NCBI RefSeq assembly: GCF_037893015.1
Contig: NC_133658.1
Span: 60,169,818-60,233,817, forward strand
DNA: 64,000 nucleotides
Direction: 5' to 3'
DNA from: Macrotis lagotis
Taxonomy: Eukaryota; Chordata; Mammalia; Peramelemorphia; Peramelidae
The translations under genes were made by a program, and so were the position numbers. The notes beneath the pieces were generated by a model. That model worked only from the letters and a program-made list of their open reading frames with translations, made no database searches and was not told the origin of the DNA. Positions 22,570 to 33,334 of this stretch are shown one piece after another (within the stretch, counting starts at the first letter, position 1; each line of letters starts with the position of its first letter).

Positions 22570-22870
22570 AGTAAAATGGAAAGAACTGGGAGTTCAAAGA
22601 TTTAGAAGACTCTGGTTAAGATCTCAATTCATATTGAGTACATGACTATGGCCAAGTTATTTCCCCTCTCCTGTTCTCAGTCTTCTCAAGGACAAAATAA
22701 GAGGGTTGGATAAGATGGCCTTTAGAGTTGAAAGAACCTAAGAAAATGTCCTAATTTAGTCTACCCTTTTGATGGAAAAAAGAGATCAAGATTCAAAATG
22801 ATAACTAAACTTGCCCAAGGATTGAAAACCAAGGTCTCATTCCAAATCCTTTGTTTTCTATCAGGTTTAC
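22570..22870. repeat. Two CORE-SINE (S4) fragments
   Basis: A plus-strand fragment at about 22570-22735 (gtacatgactatggccaagt; gggttggataagatggcctt) and a minus-strand fragment at about 22735-22860 (aagaacctaagaaaatgtcc; acttgcccaaggattgaaaa). Confidence 0.55.
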
Positions 22871-23009
22871 CTGTATGAAAGTTGTCAGCTCATTTAGGAA
22901 TCTCCAGAGTGATGACAGAATCTTCTATTACTCTATTGAACAACAAAGATTTTAGGTTTTCTCTCATTGGTCAAAATTTCTCCACAATGAAAATTTCTTC
23001 TTGATACTA

Positions 23010-23420
23010 AAATTCAAAGCTTTTGATTTTAAAATAATTTTATTGATACCTTTGTTTTTATATCATCTACATTCCCCATATGCCTTTCCCTCATAGTCAT
23101 CCCTTAGAATAAAGAATTAAAAAGTGGGGAAAAAATAAATTTAGCAAAACTAACAAACAAAAGAATAAAGTTCAGTGTTGCATGATGTACTCCAAATTCA
23201 GTCTCCCACTTCTACAAAGCAAGGAGGGAATTGCATTTTCATATCTCTTCCTTAGGGCCAAGTTTGCAAAACTTTTCACTTGTTCACTCATTTTCAATTC
23301 AGCCGTTAGATTAGTGCAAATGCTTCTGTTGTTCTTTCTCATAGCCAACCACATAATTTGAATTACTTCCTGTAAAATAAACCATAGCTGCATCAAAATA
23401 ATTGTATCAACATTCCTCTC
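23010..23420 (-). repeat. Dispersed repeat, unclassified
   Basis: Begins ttttaaaataattttattgatacc-like sequence and continues through ttcagtctcccacttctaca. The opening resembles a frequent marsupial interspersed repeat, but I cannot assign the family. Confidence 0.45.
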
Positions 23421-23463
23421 CCTCTCTTTAGTCTCCCCTCAAATAAACAAAGCCTTCATTATC

Positions 23464-23503
23464 TTCCTCCTCCTCCTCCTCCTCCTCCTACTACTACTAC
23501 AGA
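23464..23503 (+). repeat. (CCT)n-(ACT)n microsatellite
   Basis: About eight CCT/TCC units followed by four CTA/ACT units. Confidence 0.95.
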
Positions 23504-23509
23504 ACAGGA

Positions 23510-23655
23510 TAGTGGAAAGTTTGAAAGACCTATTTTTGAATTGAAGTTCTGATATTAGTTGTATGATTTTAAGCAAGTCACTTCATGGTTTTGTGACTCA
23601 GTTTTATTGTCTGAAACATAGACACTTTAGTGTAATAATAACAATAATAATTGTT
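23510..23655 (+). repeat. CORE-SINE (S4), partial
   Basis: tgatattagttgtatgattt, taagcaagtcacttcatggt, gtgactcagttttattgtct. Confidence 0.6.
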
Positions 23656-23946
23656 AAGTTCCTGTTAGACTAACTGCTCAGGAAGTATTAGGTTCCTGCT
23701 GGCTAGCTCATCTTTACCCAGGTGAAGGCTGAAGGGGTGGGAGACAAGGATGACAAATTCTCCTGGGTCTCCTAGTTCTCCAAGTACTCCATTTATTGAA
23801 CCAAATACAAGTGCTTAAATATCCTGGTCCACTCCCACTCCTGTGGCACTCTACAATCAACCAGTAAAACAATGCTCCTCAGGTGCTCGAGAACATCAGG
23901 TGATGAAAGTTTACAGTACTTCCAAACACACACAACAGTCCCTTAC

Positions 23947-23947
23947 A

Positions 23948-23986
<39 letters not shown>
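23947..23986 (+). repeat. (AAT)n microsatellite
   Basis: Thirteen AAT units. The poly-Asn frame across it is an artefact. Confidence 0.97.
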
Positions 23987-24094
23987 CTTATTTACATAGC
24001 ATTAAAGATTTACAGTGCACTTTATGTATATTAACCCTTTTGATCCACACCACAACCCATGATTTAGGGATTATTATTCATATTTAAAAGATGA

Positions 24095-24345
24095 ATAGTG
24101 GATAGATTTCAGGAAAACCTGGGTTCTAAATATTCCTTCTGATATTTAGTAACTATGCAACCAACAAAAAGTCATTTTGTTAAAAATCTTTAAGCCTCAA
24201 TTTCCTCATTCTAAAACTAGAATAATATCTGTTCTACCTACACTTCATAGGGTGGTGGTGAGGTTCAAATGAGAAAATGTATGTAAAGCATTTGAAAACT
24301 TTAAAATGATATACAAATATCAGATAATTATTATTACCAAACTCA
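24095..24345 (+). repeat. CORE-SINE (S4)
   Basis: gatttcaggaaaacctgggt, taagcctcaatttcctcatt, gagaaaatgtatgtaaagca. Confidence 0.7.
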
Positions 24346-24429
24346 TGGGGTGGTGGTGAGAAAATTCCTTTTGTAAACTACAAAATATTACAGAAAGTGA
24401 GCTACTTTTACTACTATCACCAAAGTAAC

Positions 24430-24790
24430 TCTTGAGCTTAACTTTCAATGCCTTCCTTGCCCTGCCCTCAATTTACCTTTTCTATTGCGCTTTATACTAT
24501 ATACAACCCAGTTTTTCTAGACTAATTACCATTTCCAAAACATTCCTTATTATTCCCCTTATTTTCATTCTCATTACTGGATTTCCATTCCAAATTTCTG
24601 CTTATCAAAACCTTCTGAGGCCAAGCTCAAATGCTATCACCTCCATGCAGTTTTATAGTTTGTGATACTTATAATAGACTTTATCACATTGTCTTGTACT
24701 TGTACTAATCTTGTGTTTTTTTCTCCTATTAGACTGTCTCAATATATCCCAGAAGTTCTAAGCTTCCAGAGTTCATTTCTAGTACCTATA
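24430..24790 (+). repeat. L2/L3-type LINE 3' end
   Basis: tttctgcttatcaaaacctt, caagctcaaatgctatcacc, gtcttgtacttgtactaatc, tattagactgtctcaatata. The 77-codon frame at 24432-24665 lies inside it. Confidence 0.68.
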
Positions 24791-25270
24791 TTCTCTAACT
24801 GATGCACTGTTTGGAAATCATGAGACACCATGATCCCAGAGGAAATCAAATGATACAATGGACAGATAGGAATGTGGTACTTGGAAGTAGGAGGCAACCT
24901 GTCCCTAAGACTCATAGATCTAAAGTTAAAAGGGACTTCATCTGGTTGATGCCTTCATTCTACTGAGGCCAGCAGGTTAGGTGACTATTTCAAAGCATGT
25001 AGATACCAAGTAGCAGTGGGAAATTTTAACTCAAATCTTAAGTACTTGGTGGAAACAACATCCTGAAGGACAGGCATATCTGGGAAAGAAGACAAGATGA
25101 CCATGTAGGGTCAGTCAGTCAAGGATAAGAAGACTGACAGCCCATATGCCATGCTGGTAACTGTGTTCTATTAAAGGAACCATTGGAATTCATTGTCTTA
25201 TATCAGTCTCCAAGGAAGACTTGTGGAAAGGCATAGAGGAGAATCACTCATAGTAAGAAGACATGGAGGG

Positions 25271-25412
25271 GGGTAGCTAGGTGGCACAGTGGATAGAGCA
25301 CTGTCCCAGGAGTCAGGAGCAAGTTCAAATCTGGCTTCAGACACTTAACAATTACCTAGCTGTGTGACTATGGGCAAGTCACTTAATCCCATTGCCTTGC
25401 AAAAAAAAAAAG
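25271..25412 (+). repeat. SINE S1
   Basis: gtagctaggtggcacagtgg to an A-run. Flanked by near-identical agacatggag (25260-25269) and agacctggag (25411-25420). Confidence 0.92.
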
Positions 25413-25554
25413 ACCTGGAGAAAGTCTGATTTGCATTTAAATAAATACTAGATTATTATGTTCTGAGAGGACCCTGTCTTAAACAACTTTAAATCCTGAA
25501 CAGTGCCCAAGATAATGCCTTGAGCAAAGCTCAAATAATAGAGATAATGACTGA

Positions 25555-25745
25555 AAGAGTGAAAGGAAGGAAAAAAGGAATGGAGGTAGGGAAGGAGAGG
25601 AGGGAAGGTAGGAATGAGGGAAGGAAGAAAGGCAGGAAAAAATGATGGAAAGTAGGAATGAAAGAAGGAAGAGAAAAAGGAAGGGAAAAAGAGAAGTGAA
25701 GGGTGGGAGGGAGGGAGGAAGGGAGGGAGGGAGAAAGGAAGGATA
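25555..25745 (+). repeat. (GGAA)n-like degenerate purine tract
   Basis: Imperfect GGAA, GGGA and GAAA units. The 92- and 117-codon minus-strand frames rich in PSLPP/FFSF are artefacts. Confidence 0.93.
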
Positions 25746-25817
25746 ACTAAAAGACACAAATGTAATTTAAAAGGTACTGTGGTACCTTTGGAGATGAACA
25801 TTATCCTTGTTTATTCT

Positions 25818-25930
25818 TTTTTTTTTAAGGATTTTGCAATGCAAATGGGGTTAAGTGGCTTACCCAAGACCACACAGCTACATAATTATTAAGCATCAGA
25901 GGCCAGCCACTACCCCACCTAGCTGCCCCT
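25818..25930 (-). repeat. SINE S1 with internal deletion
   Basis: T-run, gcaatgcaaatggggttaag, then jumps from cagaggccag to ccactaccccacctagctgc. Flanked by ccttgtttattctt at 25804-25817 and 25931-25944. Confidence 0.92.
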
Positions 25931-25949
25931 CCTTGTTTATTCTTAAAAC

Positions 25950-26095
25950 AACCCAATGAAGGAGGTTTTTTAAAATGTAACCACCACTTTATAAGTGGGT
26001 TAAAAAGGCTCAGAGAAATTCAGTGACTGTCTAGAAAACCAAAGCTAGTAAGAAAGAGAGCTGGGCATCACAATCAGGTCTTTTGGACTTCAAAT
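25950..26095 (-). repeat. CORE-SINE (S4) fragment
   Basis: ccactttataagtgggttaa, aggctcagagaaattcagtg, gctagtaagaaagagagctg. Confidence 0.6.
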
Positions 26096-27644
26096 TCTGG
26101 TTTTGTTCCACTTTGGCAATTGTCATTTCTTTCTCTAGGTAAAAAGAAAAACAAAAAAGAAAACACTCCCCCCCTCCTTTCATATGCTCACAATACAAGA
26201 ATAAACAAAAGAAGATCACACTCTTGTCTTACCTACAACTTCCTTGAAAGATTTAGGTTTTAGGTTTTGTCCCTCTGAAAAATCAACAAGAAAGACTTCT
26301 GGTTAGAATAGTAATTTGAAAGGTTTTAAAGAAACCTAACTCCCCCCATAAACACCCCAGCAAAAATCTAAAAGGGCACTGATGGAATAATGATAATGGA
26401 GAACAAAGAGAAACATCAATAAACTCCCCCATGCAGTCTAAAAATGCTCACAAATATGGCCAAAAGCCAGCAGGCACTTGGAGAAGGGATGGAGAAGTGG
26501 CGGGTAGAAATGGGAATCCAGAGTGGGTACTGATACATAGGACCTAAGACCAGATGAAGAGTTTGGTGGGCGTGGGGTGGTGGGAAGGAAAGCACTTCAC
26601 TTGGGGAAGGTGAGTTGGTGGAGGCGGCATGAAAACTAGGATAATCTTCCATAAACAGGGTCTTAAGCCCATGGGAACTTGACTCTGTCTTCTTGGAACC
26701 AGTCTCTAGTAGATTATTGTGCTGGTGTACATACTTTGGAGCACTCACAGCTATTAGGAGGAAGCAGAGAAAGTTCAATGAACAGGCACAAGCTCAGAAA
26801 GCCTGAGATCAGTAGAGTCTCTACTATCACAATGTAGTTTATCAGGACCATAGCAAGGGATGAAGCCCACTTTTGATAGCAGATTGTGCAAGGTTAGATA
26901 GAAAGAGACAGGTCAAAGCAGGCACCAGCCTTTGACCAAGAAGAGATAAAAGCAGATACATAGGATTAGAGCAGAGGGTGTTGCTCAGCCACCCAATCCA
27001 GGGCCAGAGTGGCAATTGCATCTAGACTAAGAGAGGCATCTACACTAGATGGACCTGACCATCATCTCTAAGAGCTTGGGACAGGGGAAGAGCCTGGGAT
27101 TTCAACTCTGGGACCTGGAAATATGAGGAAGTAGAGTAAAAATTTCAAGTACACTGTAAAAATAATATGTATTAAGAGAAGTCTGAAAGGTAAACCAAGA
27201 AGAAAAGAAATTGGGAGCAGAGCCTCAGAGAAATGAAGAAGAGAAATTAGAAGAAATGAAACAAAAGAAAAAAATGAAATTAGAGTACTTAAGGGAAAAA
27301 TTGGTAAGATAATAAAATGGTTTAGAAAAGAAGGCAGGAAAGTTTATCCAAGAAGTAGATTTCTTGAAAAATAGAATTGGAGTAATCAAAGCTCAGTGAT
27401 TTCATGAGACAATTAAAAATATTAGAGGTCAAAAGATAGAAAGATTAGATGAAAATGCAGGGTATCTACTATTTAAAACAACTGACCTGTTAAAAAAAAT
27501 TTCAAAGAAAGAAAATTTAAAAATTATTGTACACCCTGAAAACATGATCAAAGGGAGGGGAAAAACATGATAAACAGACATGTTTAAAAGAGGGAAGCTT
27601 ATTATGGCTTAAGGCACCATAGGTAATAAAATAATATCAATTAC

Positions 27645-27680
27645 ATATATATATATATATGCATATATACATATGTATAT
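27645..27680 (+). repeat. (AT)n microsatellite
   Basis: tatatatatatatatatgca-type run with GT/GC interruptions. Confidence 0.85.
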
Positions 27681-27740
27681 GTGCTCCACACAGGGAATGG
27701 CACAAAACCTAATTGGATTATAGGGAGAAATAGCAAAGCT

Positions 27741-27776
27741 ATGGTACTAACATGTTAAATTCAATATATACTTTAA

Positions 27777-27778
<2 letters not shown>
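27741..27778 (+). repeat. 38-bp exact direct repeat, copy 1
   Basis: Begins atggtactaacatgttaaat and is repeated exactly at 28422-28459. Confidence 0.95.

Positions 27779-27779
<1 letters not shown>

Positions 27780-27825
<46 letters not shown>
27780..27825 (+). repeat. (GT)n microsatellite
   Basis: About 22 GT units, ending gtatgtattt. Confidence 0.97.
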
Positions 27826-27828
<3 letters not shown>

Positions 27829-27971
27829 ATTTAGTTGGAGACATCATTGTACTTCTTTCAGATTCAGACAATTTGAACAAAAAGATAAGCAAGATCTGAA
27901 GGATTTTGAAAAGTTTGAAGGTATATTTAGATATGATAGAACTGGGGAAGGGGGAAAAAGAAAGGAAAGAA

Positions 27972-28222
27972 TAAGCATTTATTATATTATTAATTAGGCA
28001 GTGTGACAAGCACTTTATAAATATTATCTCATTTGATTCTTATAGCAACCCCTGGGAGGTAGGTATTATTATTTTTCATTTTACAACTGAGGAAAACAAG
28101 GCAAAGGTTAAATGACTTACCTGGGATCACAAAACTAGAAAGCGATTGAGGCTGGATTTGAACTCAACCCTTCCCGATTCCAGGTCTAGCACTCTATTCA
28201 GTGTGCCACTTATTTGCCTCTA
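27972..28222 (-). repeat. CORE-SINE (S4)
   Basis: ataagcatttattatattat, cactttataaatattatctc, cattttacaactgaggaaaa, ggctggatttgaactcaacc, gtgtgccact. Confidence 0.85.
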
Positions 28223-28230
28223 GCAAAGGA

Positions 28231-28280
<50 letters not shown>
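28231..28280 (+). repeat. (GT)n microsatellite
   Basis: About 24 GT units next to the head end of the CORE-SINE. Confidence 0.97.
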
Positions 28281-28421
28281 CAAGTATTGAAAGAAATGTA
28301 TACATTTTTCAGTAATACATGGCAAAAACTGACCATGTAAGAAAAGAATGAAAATAACTTAAAAATAAATAAAAGAGAGCAACAGAAAGTTCAGAAAGGG
28401 TCACACACAATCAGGGCAGTG

Positions 28422-28459
28422 ATGGTACTAACATGTTAAATTCAATATATACTTTAAAT
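28422..28459 (+). repeat. 38-bp exact direct repeat, copy 2
   Basis: Identical to 27741-27778, with 643 bp between the copies. Confidence 0.95.
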
Positions 28460-30627
28460 TCTTAGGTTTTCCATTTCTTATGCAATCCTCTTTTTTTCTG
28501 ATATTCTTTGTATATAGAAATGTTCATGTTTGTTTGAGGTTTGTCAAGTTCTACAAGGACTACATGACTAACTAGGAGAAGAGAAGAAAATAAAAAAATA
28601 AAATAAAAATTCTGGAGGAAAGAATTGGAAGGAAAATCCCTAGTTTAGAAGAGGAAATAGTAAATGTGAAATAAGAAATGAACTCCCTGAAAATCAGAAT
28701 AGACTAAAAAGAATTCATTAACTCCATGATATAGCATTTTTAAAGACCAAAATTAAAAGAGAGAAAAATTTAAGGTCTAATATTAAAAAAAAATTGACCT
28801 AGAAAACTAGTCAAGGAGAATAATTTAAGAATGAGTGGATTTCCTGAAAACCATTTTTTAAAAAAAACTGGATGTTACATATCAAAAAAAATAGAAATGA
28901 AAATTGCCCAGATCTATTAGCGTCAAAGGCAAAGTGAAGGTAAAGATCCCTGATTGCTTCTTGTAAGGATCCAGGAACCAAGAACCAAGACCAGAACCAT
29001 GAAAAAAGTCCTAGAAATGTCATAGCCAAAATCCAGAGGACTCACATTTTAAAAAATGCTGCTTACATCTTGAAATAAGCAATTCAAGTACCAAGGAACC
29101 ACAGTCAGAATCCCTCAAGACCTGGGAACTTCTACTATAAAACAGAAGACATCTCATAATTCAATCTTCCAAAAAGCAAAAGACAGGTTTACAGCCAAGA
29201 TTAATTTGCCCTGCAAAACTGAGTCTAATCCTATGAGAGTGGGGAGAAATGAATTTTTAGTGGAATAGAGAAATAGAGAATAGGAATAAGGAAAAACTAG
29301 GAAATAGAGAAAACATGTATGATGAAAGACCAGAGCTAAAGAGAAATTTTGAAATACAAATAGAAAGGGGCTTTAAAAAAATTGTACAAAGGGAATGGAA
29401 CTGTATGATAATATATTCTTCAGTGGGCAACCAGAGAGTTAAATAAGAAAATTGGAAGTCCTAATGTTGTTCTGAGGATTTGAAGAGGAAAAAGAAGATA
29501 AGGCAGGGGCAAGGGGAAGGAATTTCTTAATACAGAAAGATGAAAGAAGGGGGTGGACTTTGTTATTTCTCATAATTGGGGCTATAAAAAGAAAAAATAT
29601 ATAACATGGAGTAAGGAGTGGGAGATGAATAAGCAAAGAGTGAACATACAGATAGACACATTCAAACAAACAGTTTAATATAGAAATACATCAATCTTAA
29701 TAGAAAACACACAGGAATGAGGAAATGAACAAGAGGTAGACTAGTACCTAGTAGGGAGCAAAACAAACTTCCTGATCTTAAGGGAAGGATTATAAGGAAA
29801 AGAAAAGAACAAGAATCTAAGGAGGCGTCTTAGGTCATCTCTTAGACACCTGGGGAGTGGCTGAACAAATTTTACTTAATTAGTGTAATGGAATATTATT
29901 GCACCATGAAAAAGGATGAAAAAGATGATTTCAGAGAATTCTGGGTAGTATGAATTGGTATAGGGAAGTGATCAGAATCAGAAGAATTATTTATACAAGC
30001 ACAGTAACATTCTAAAGAGTAAAACAACTTTTGAAAGACTTAAGAACTCCATCAAGGCAATGACCAGTCATGTCTGCTGAGGACCAGTAATGAAACATGT
30101 CATCCATTCCTTGATGGAGAGATGATGAACAGAAGGTACAGAAAGAGATCTATATTTTTGGACAGGGCTACTGTGTGGCATGATTATATTCTTTGTTACA
30201 AGGGATGTTTTTTAGTTTTTAGTTTTTAGCTGGAGAGGAGGGAGTTGAAGGATAAAAGGATTAGCAACAGTGATTTAAAAGGAGGGGCCATGGAATTATT
30301 TTTAAATGCATAGAAAAGAACAGAAGGAAATTAAGAAGGATGTATAAGTTTTGAAAGTTAGGCATGAAATTTATTATATGTTTTTTGAAAAAGCAAGTGG
30401 TAGAATGTTGACATTATGCTGTATGAATAAAAGTTCTCTTTTTTTTGGTGTTTAAGTTTCAATTTCAAAATTTTGAACCCCCCCCATTATCAATTATTTC
30501 TTAATTGTCCAACCTAGTGGTCTTTTTTTCATCTTCACCCTTCTTGGCCTTCAGCAGCATCTGACCCTGTGGACCAACCCTCTCCTCCTGTGTTTTAGCT
30601 CCTATCTGGTTTTTTGCACACTATTTT

Positions 30628-30786
30628 TTTAGGGTTTTTTTTTTTTTTTGCAGGGCAAATGGGGTTAAGTGGCTTGCCCAAGGCCACACAGCTAGGTAAT
30701 TATTAAATGTCTGAGGTCAGATTTGAACCCAGGTACTCCTGACTCCAGGGCTGGTGCTTTATCCACTGCACCACCTAGCCACCCCG
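30628..30786 (-). repeat. SINE S1, young complete copy
   Basis: T-run, gcagggcaaatggggttaag to ccacctagccaccc. Flanked by tgcacactatttt at 30615-30627 and 30787-30799. Confidence 0.95.
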
Positions 30787-30879
30787 TGCACACTATTTTG
30801 TCTTGATTCTTCTCCTACTTGTTTGTCTGCTCCTGCCAATTATTCCGACTTTAGGGGAAGCTACCTAATGTACAGATGA

Positions 30880-30957
30880 GCTCCCCTCCCCTCCCCTCCC
30901 CTCCCCTCTCCTGCCCTCCCCTCCCCTCCCCTCCCCTCTCCTTCCCTCCCCTCCCTT
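30880..30957 (+). repeat. (CTCCC)n pentamer microsatellite
   Basis: About fifteen CTCCC/CCCCT units with a few CTCTC and CTGCC variants. Confidence 0.96.
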
Positions 30958-31364
30958 TCTTATTTTTTTAAAGCCTCAGCTGGTAAAGTTACTTCCTTCT
31001 CCCCACTGGCTGTCCCTGTCAGTCCAGCTATTAGCCATCATGATGGAGAGGAGGAAGGAAGGGCAAGTGCCCCCATGCCCGGAGACACTTTGGAGTGCAG
31101 CAGAAATAAATAAGAAGAAACTGGATGGGGAAGCCCCTCTAGACTATGTTTTTAGATTTCTATTATTTCCCACAGCATCTAACACCCTTTAGTTAAGTAT
31201 TTGATGAACAATTGGTCATTGGTTGTGATTGTTCTGTAGAACTCAGGAAACAAAAGCAAGCCTTAGGTTTTTAAAGACTGTATTATTTGAATATGTTTTC
31301 AATGAACTTTTATTCATTTTTAAAAGATTCCAATTTCTGAAGTATTATCATGGTTTTTCAGTGA

Positions 31365-31590
31365 AGTTATGGCAACAGAGGGGGAAATTTGAAGTCAGGA
31401 AGTCTTGAATTTAAGTCCTTCCCTAGATGCTGTACTAGTTGGGTAACCCTGAAAAAGTCATCCAATTGCTCTCATTGGTAAAACAGGGATGATGATAATA
31501 ATAACAGCAACAGCAACATCTCAGGTTGTTGTGAGGATCAAGTGAGGTGACGCACGTCAAGCACTTTTGAACCCTTAAGGGGCTGTTGTT
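31365..31590 (+). repeat. CORE-SINE (S4)
   Basis: gaagtcaggaagtcttgaat, gtaaccctgaaaaagtcatc, ctcaggttgttgtgaggatc, caagcacttttgaaccctta. Confidence 0.8.
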
Positions 31591-31689
31591 AATGATTATT
31601 AATGGTAATTAACAATAAATAAAATTAATTATTAATAATAGGAAAGTTGAATGATCTCTAATAGAAAATACAAGTAATAGGGAAGTATC

Positions 31690-31865
31690 TAGAAAGGTTC
31701 CTATAACACAGACTGTTGCAGTTGGAAGAAATTTTCTGACATCTGGATCAAATCCCCCATTTTACAGAGGAGGAAACCGAGGCCCAGAGAGGGGACATAA
31801 TCTTCCCAAAGTCACATAGCAAGTGAGTGGTAGAGCTGGCACTAGAACCTATAGCACTTAATTCT
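31690..31865 (-). repeat. CORE-SINE (S4)
   Basis: cattttacagaggaggaaac, gaggcccagagaggggacat, agtcacatagcaagtgagtg. Confidence 0.8.
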
Positions 31866-32084
31866 GGTCCTGCCCTCCAAACACTTACAGTCTGTCTGGG
31901 AGGTGTTTGAGACCTAAAACAATTAGAGGAAGGGATTTGATCTTTGACTACAAGAGTTCAGGAATGTGAGGTGGAACAGAAGTGTTAGGGAACTCTTCAC
32001 AGGAAAGATAGAAACCTAACTCCTTTTATCCTGTGAGTTCAAGAAAGCTGTGAAGGATGAAAGAATTGACAAGAAACAAAGGTT

Positions 32085-32195
32085 GGGGGGGGGTCTGCTA
32101 GGTGATGCCTTAGTGCATAAAGCACCAGCCCTGGAGTCAGGCCTCCGACACTTACCAGCTGAGTTACCTTGGACAAGTCACCTAACCTTGACTAT
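32085..32195 (+). repeat. SINE S1, shortened
   Basis: tctgctaggtgatgccttag, gcaccagccctggagtcagg, cttggacaagtcacctaacc; its tail merges into (GGAA)n. Confidence 0.82.
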
Positions 32196-32342
32196 GGAAG
32201 GAAGGAAGGAAGGAAGGAAGGAAGGAAGGAAGGAAGGAAGGAAGGAAGGAAGGAAGGGAGGGAGGGAGGAAGGAAGGGAGAAAGGGAGGAAGGAAGGGAG
32301 AAAGGGAGGAAGGAAGGAAGGGAGGAATGAAAGGAGGAAGGG
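32196..32342 (+). repeat. (GGAA)n microsatellite
   Basis: About fifteen clean GGAA units followed by GGGA/GAAA variants. The RKEG repeat frame is an artefact. Confidence 0.97.
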
Positions 32343-32499
32343 TTTGAGCTATTGAATACTGGAATTAAAAAAAGACTGGAGAAGGACTAGATCAGTGTTT
32401 TCTGACCTGCTTTAAGAATTAAGACTTCGATAATGGTCAAGTAAAAGATCTTTGAAATTACTGCAGGAGAAATTAAACAGGTCACATTGAAGGTCTTCT

Positions 32500-32715
32500 C
32501 AGCTCCCCATCTTCTCCTTTTTCACCCAATACCATGCCTTTCCCAAGCTTTCCTTCCTGCATCCCTCTGTTCCTCCATGTTGCAATCCCTTCTGTTCTTA
32601 AAGGTTCAGCTCAGATGCTTTCCCATCCATCATGCCTTCTCCATTCCTCCCAGTGAGAGTGTTCTCCCCCATTTTCCTTTAACACTTTGTCTGGATCTTT
32701 CTGCCTCCCCCCCCC
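32500..32715 (+). repeat. L2/L3-type LINE fragment
   Basis: ccatgttgcaatcccttctg, ttaaaggttcagctcagatg, catcatgccttctccattcc; ends in a C-run about 85 bp from WFDC1 exon 4. The 247-codon plus-strand frame at 32487-33230 runs through this repeat and antisense through the exon, and is not a gene. Confidence 0.65.
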
Positions 32716-32797
32716 CCCATTTAGGGCAGGAATTGTTCCAGCTCTATCTCCTCTGTGCTGAGCTCAATGCCCCTCCATGTGATGTTAATGTACTGAC

Positions 32798-32938
32798 CAG
32801 AAGCCTTCCGTTGCTTGATGCACTGTCCTCTGTTGGGGATGCCCTCTGCAGAGTTGCCAGGATTTATGATGTGGCACTCGTAGCCTGTCGGGCAGTGGAG
32901 AGGTTCTGCCCCATCCTCTGTGGTGCTGCAGGCCTCTG
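32798..32938 (-). CDS. WFDC1: WFDC1 exon 4, C-terminal cysteine-containing segment
   Basis: A 141-bp exon on the minus strand with acceptor GTGTCTCTTCCAG. It encodes AEACSTTEDGAEPLHCPTGY, then ECHIINPGNSAEGIPNRGQC, then IKQRKAS, plus one base of a split glycine. Human WFDC1 (from memory) has LLCPSGYECHILSPGDVAEG and VKQRRQAD here, so the differences are few and mostly conservative, and the four cysteines are kept. The best donor is TTCTG|GTCAGT (GT at 32797-32796), which keeps the phase-1 junction of the human gene but leaves the end of the exon one residue shorter than human (RKAS against RRQAD). Reading on past the donor gives non-conserved residues. The following exon(s), expected to encode a tail resembling GRILRHKLYKEYPEG and DSKNVAEP in human, were not found. 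Confidence 0.95.
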
Positions 32939-33104
32939 CTGGAAGAGACACAGAGAGAAGAGCCTACTTATTGCACAATGCAAGATGCTGATGAGGTCAG
33001 CCTTTCTCCCCTTTCTACAGAGTTGGCTTTCATGTCATTCAGTCAGTCCCTCAGGCTCCCAGGGGCAGGACACAAAATTGGAAGGATGCTGGGGATTAGC
33101 CAGA

Positions 33105-33245
33105 CCAAAAGTTCTTAACTATTTTTTGTGTCTTGGTGAAACCTGCAAAAGCCCTTCTCAGAATCATGTTTTTCAAATATATAAAAGAAAATATGTGGAA
33201 TTATCAGGAAAGTCAATTCTATTGAAATAAAGTTTTCAAAATATA
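33105..33245 (+). repeat. Old dispersed repeat, unclassified
   Basis: gttcttaactattttttgtg, cccttctcagaatcatgttt; same family as 6178-6283 and 58525-58680. Confidence 0.55.
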
Positions 33246-33334
33246 TTTTTAAAATTAACCTAAGTTCATAGATCTCAAGCTAAGGACTCATGATTTCTAA
33301 TCCAAGTTATACCTAAGCAAGTATTCCCACCACA

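Larger units (their letters stand above)
26230..30440 (+). mobile_element. Second ORF1-only (HAL1-like) L1-clade LINE, old and interrupted
   Basis: A moderately GC-rich part (about 26400-27130, possible 5'UTR) leads into a lysine/glutamate-rich coiled-coil part (about 27180-27560). The RNA-binding part lies at about 28810-29040, with EENNLRMSGFPEN and PRNVIAKIQRTHIL. The C-terminal domain at about 29070-29200 reads KYQGTTVRIPQDLGTSTIKQ and NSIFQKAKDR, close to the same region of the LINE at 6396-9262. A 3'UTR-like part (to about 30440) follows, with no reverse-transcriptase frame. Between coiled coil and RNA-binding part there are (GT)n tracts, a CORE-SINE and a 38-bp exact repeat. Many stops and frame changes show an old inactive copy. 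The outer limits are approximate, and the 3' part from about 29840 could belong to a separate LINE tail. Confidence 0.68.

Noticed and set aside
27741-28459. 38-bp direct repeats as long terminal repeats or a retroviral remnant
   Set aside because: Too short, no TG...CA ends, and the sequence between is a SINE and (GT)n tracts inside a LINE. No retrovirus-like element was recognised anywhere in the window.
28485-28560. IYKEYQ on the minus strand as the missing WFDC1 exon 5
   Set aside because: Only five or six residues match, flanking residues do not, no acceptor is in place, and it lies inside an old LINE. Other exons of this gene are nearly unchanged, so such decay is unlikely.
32487-33230. 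247-codon plus-strand frame
   Set aside because: It runs through an L2/L3 fragment and then antisense through WFDC1 exon 4. The minus strand there has the conserved protein and splice sites.
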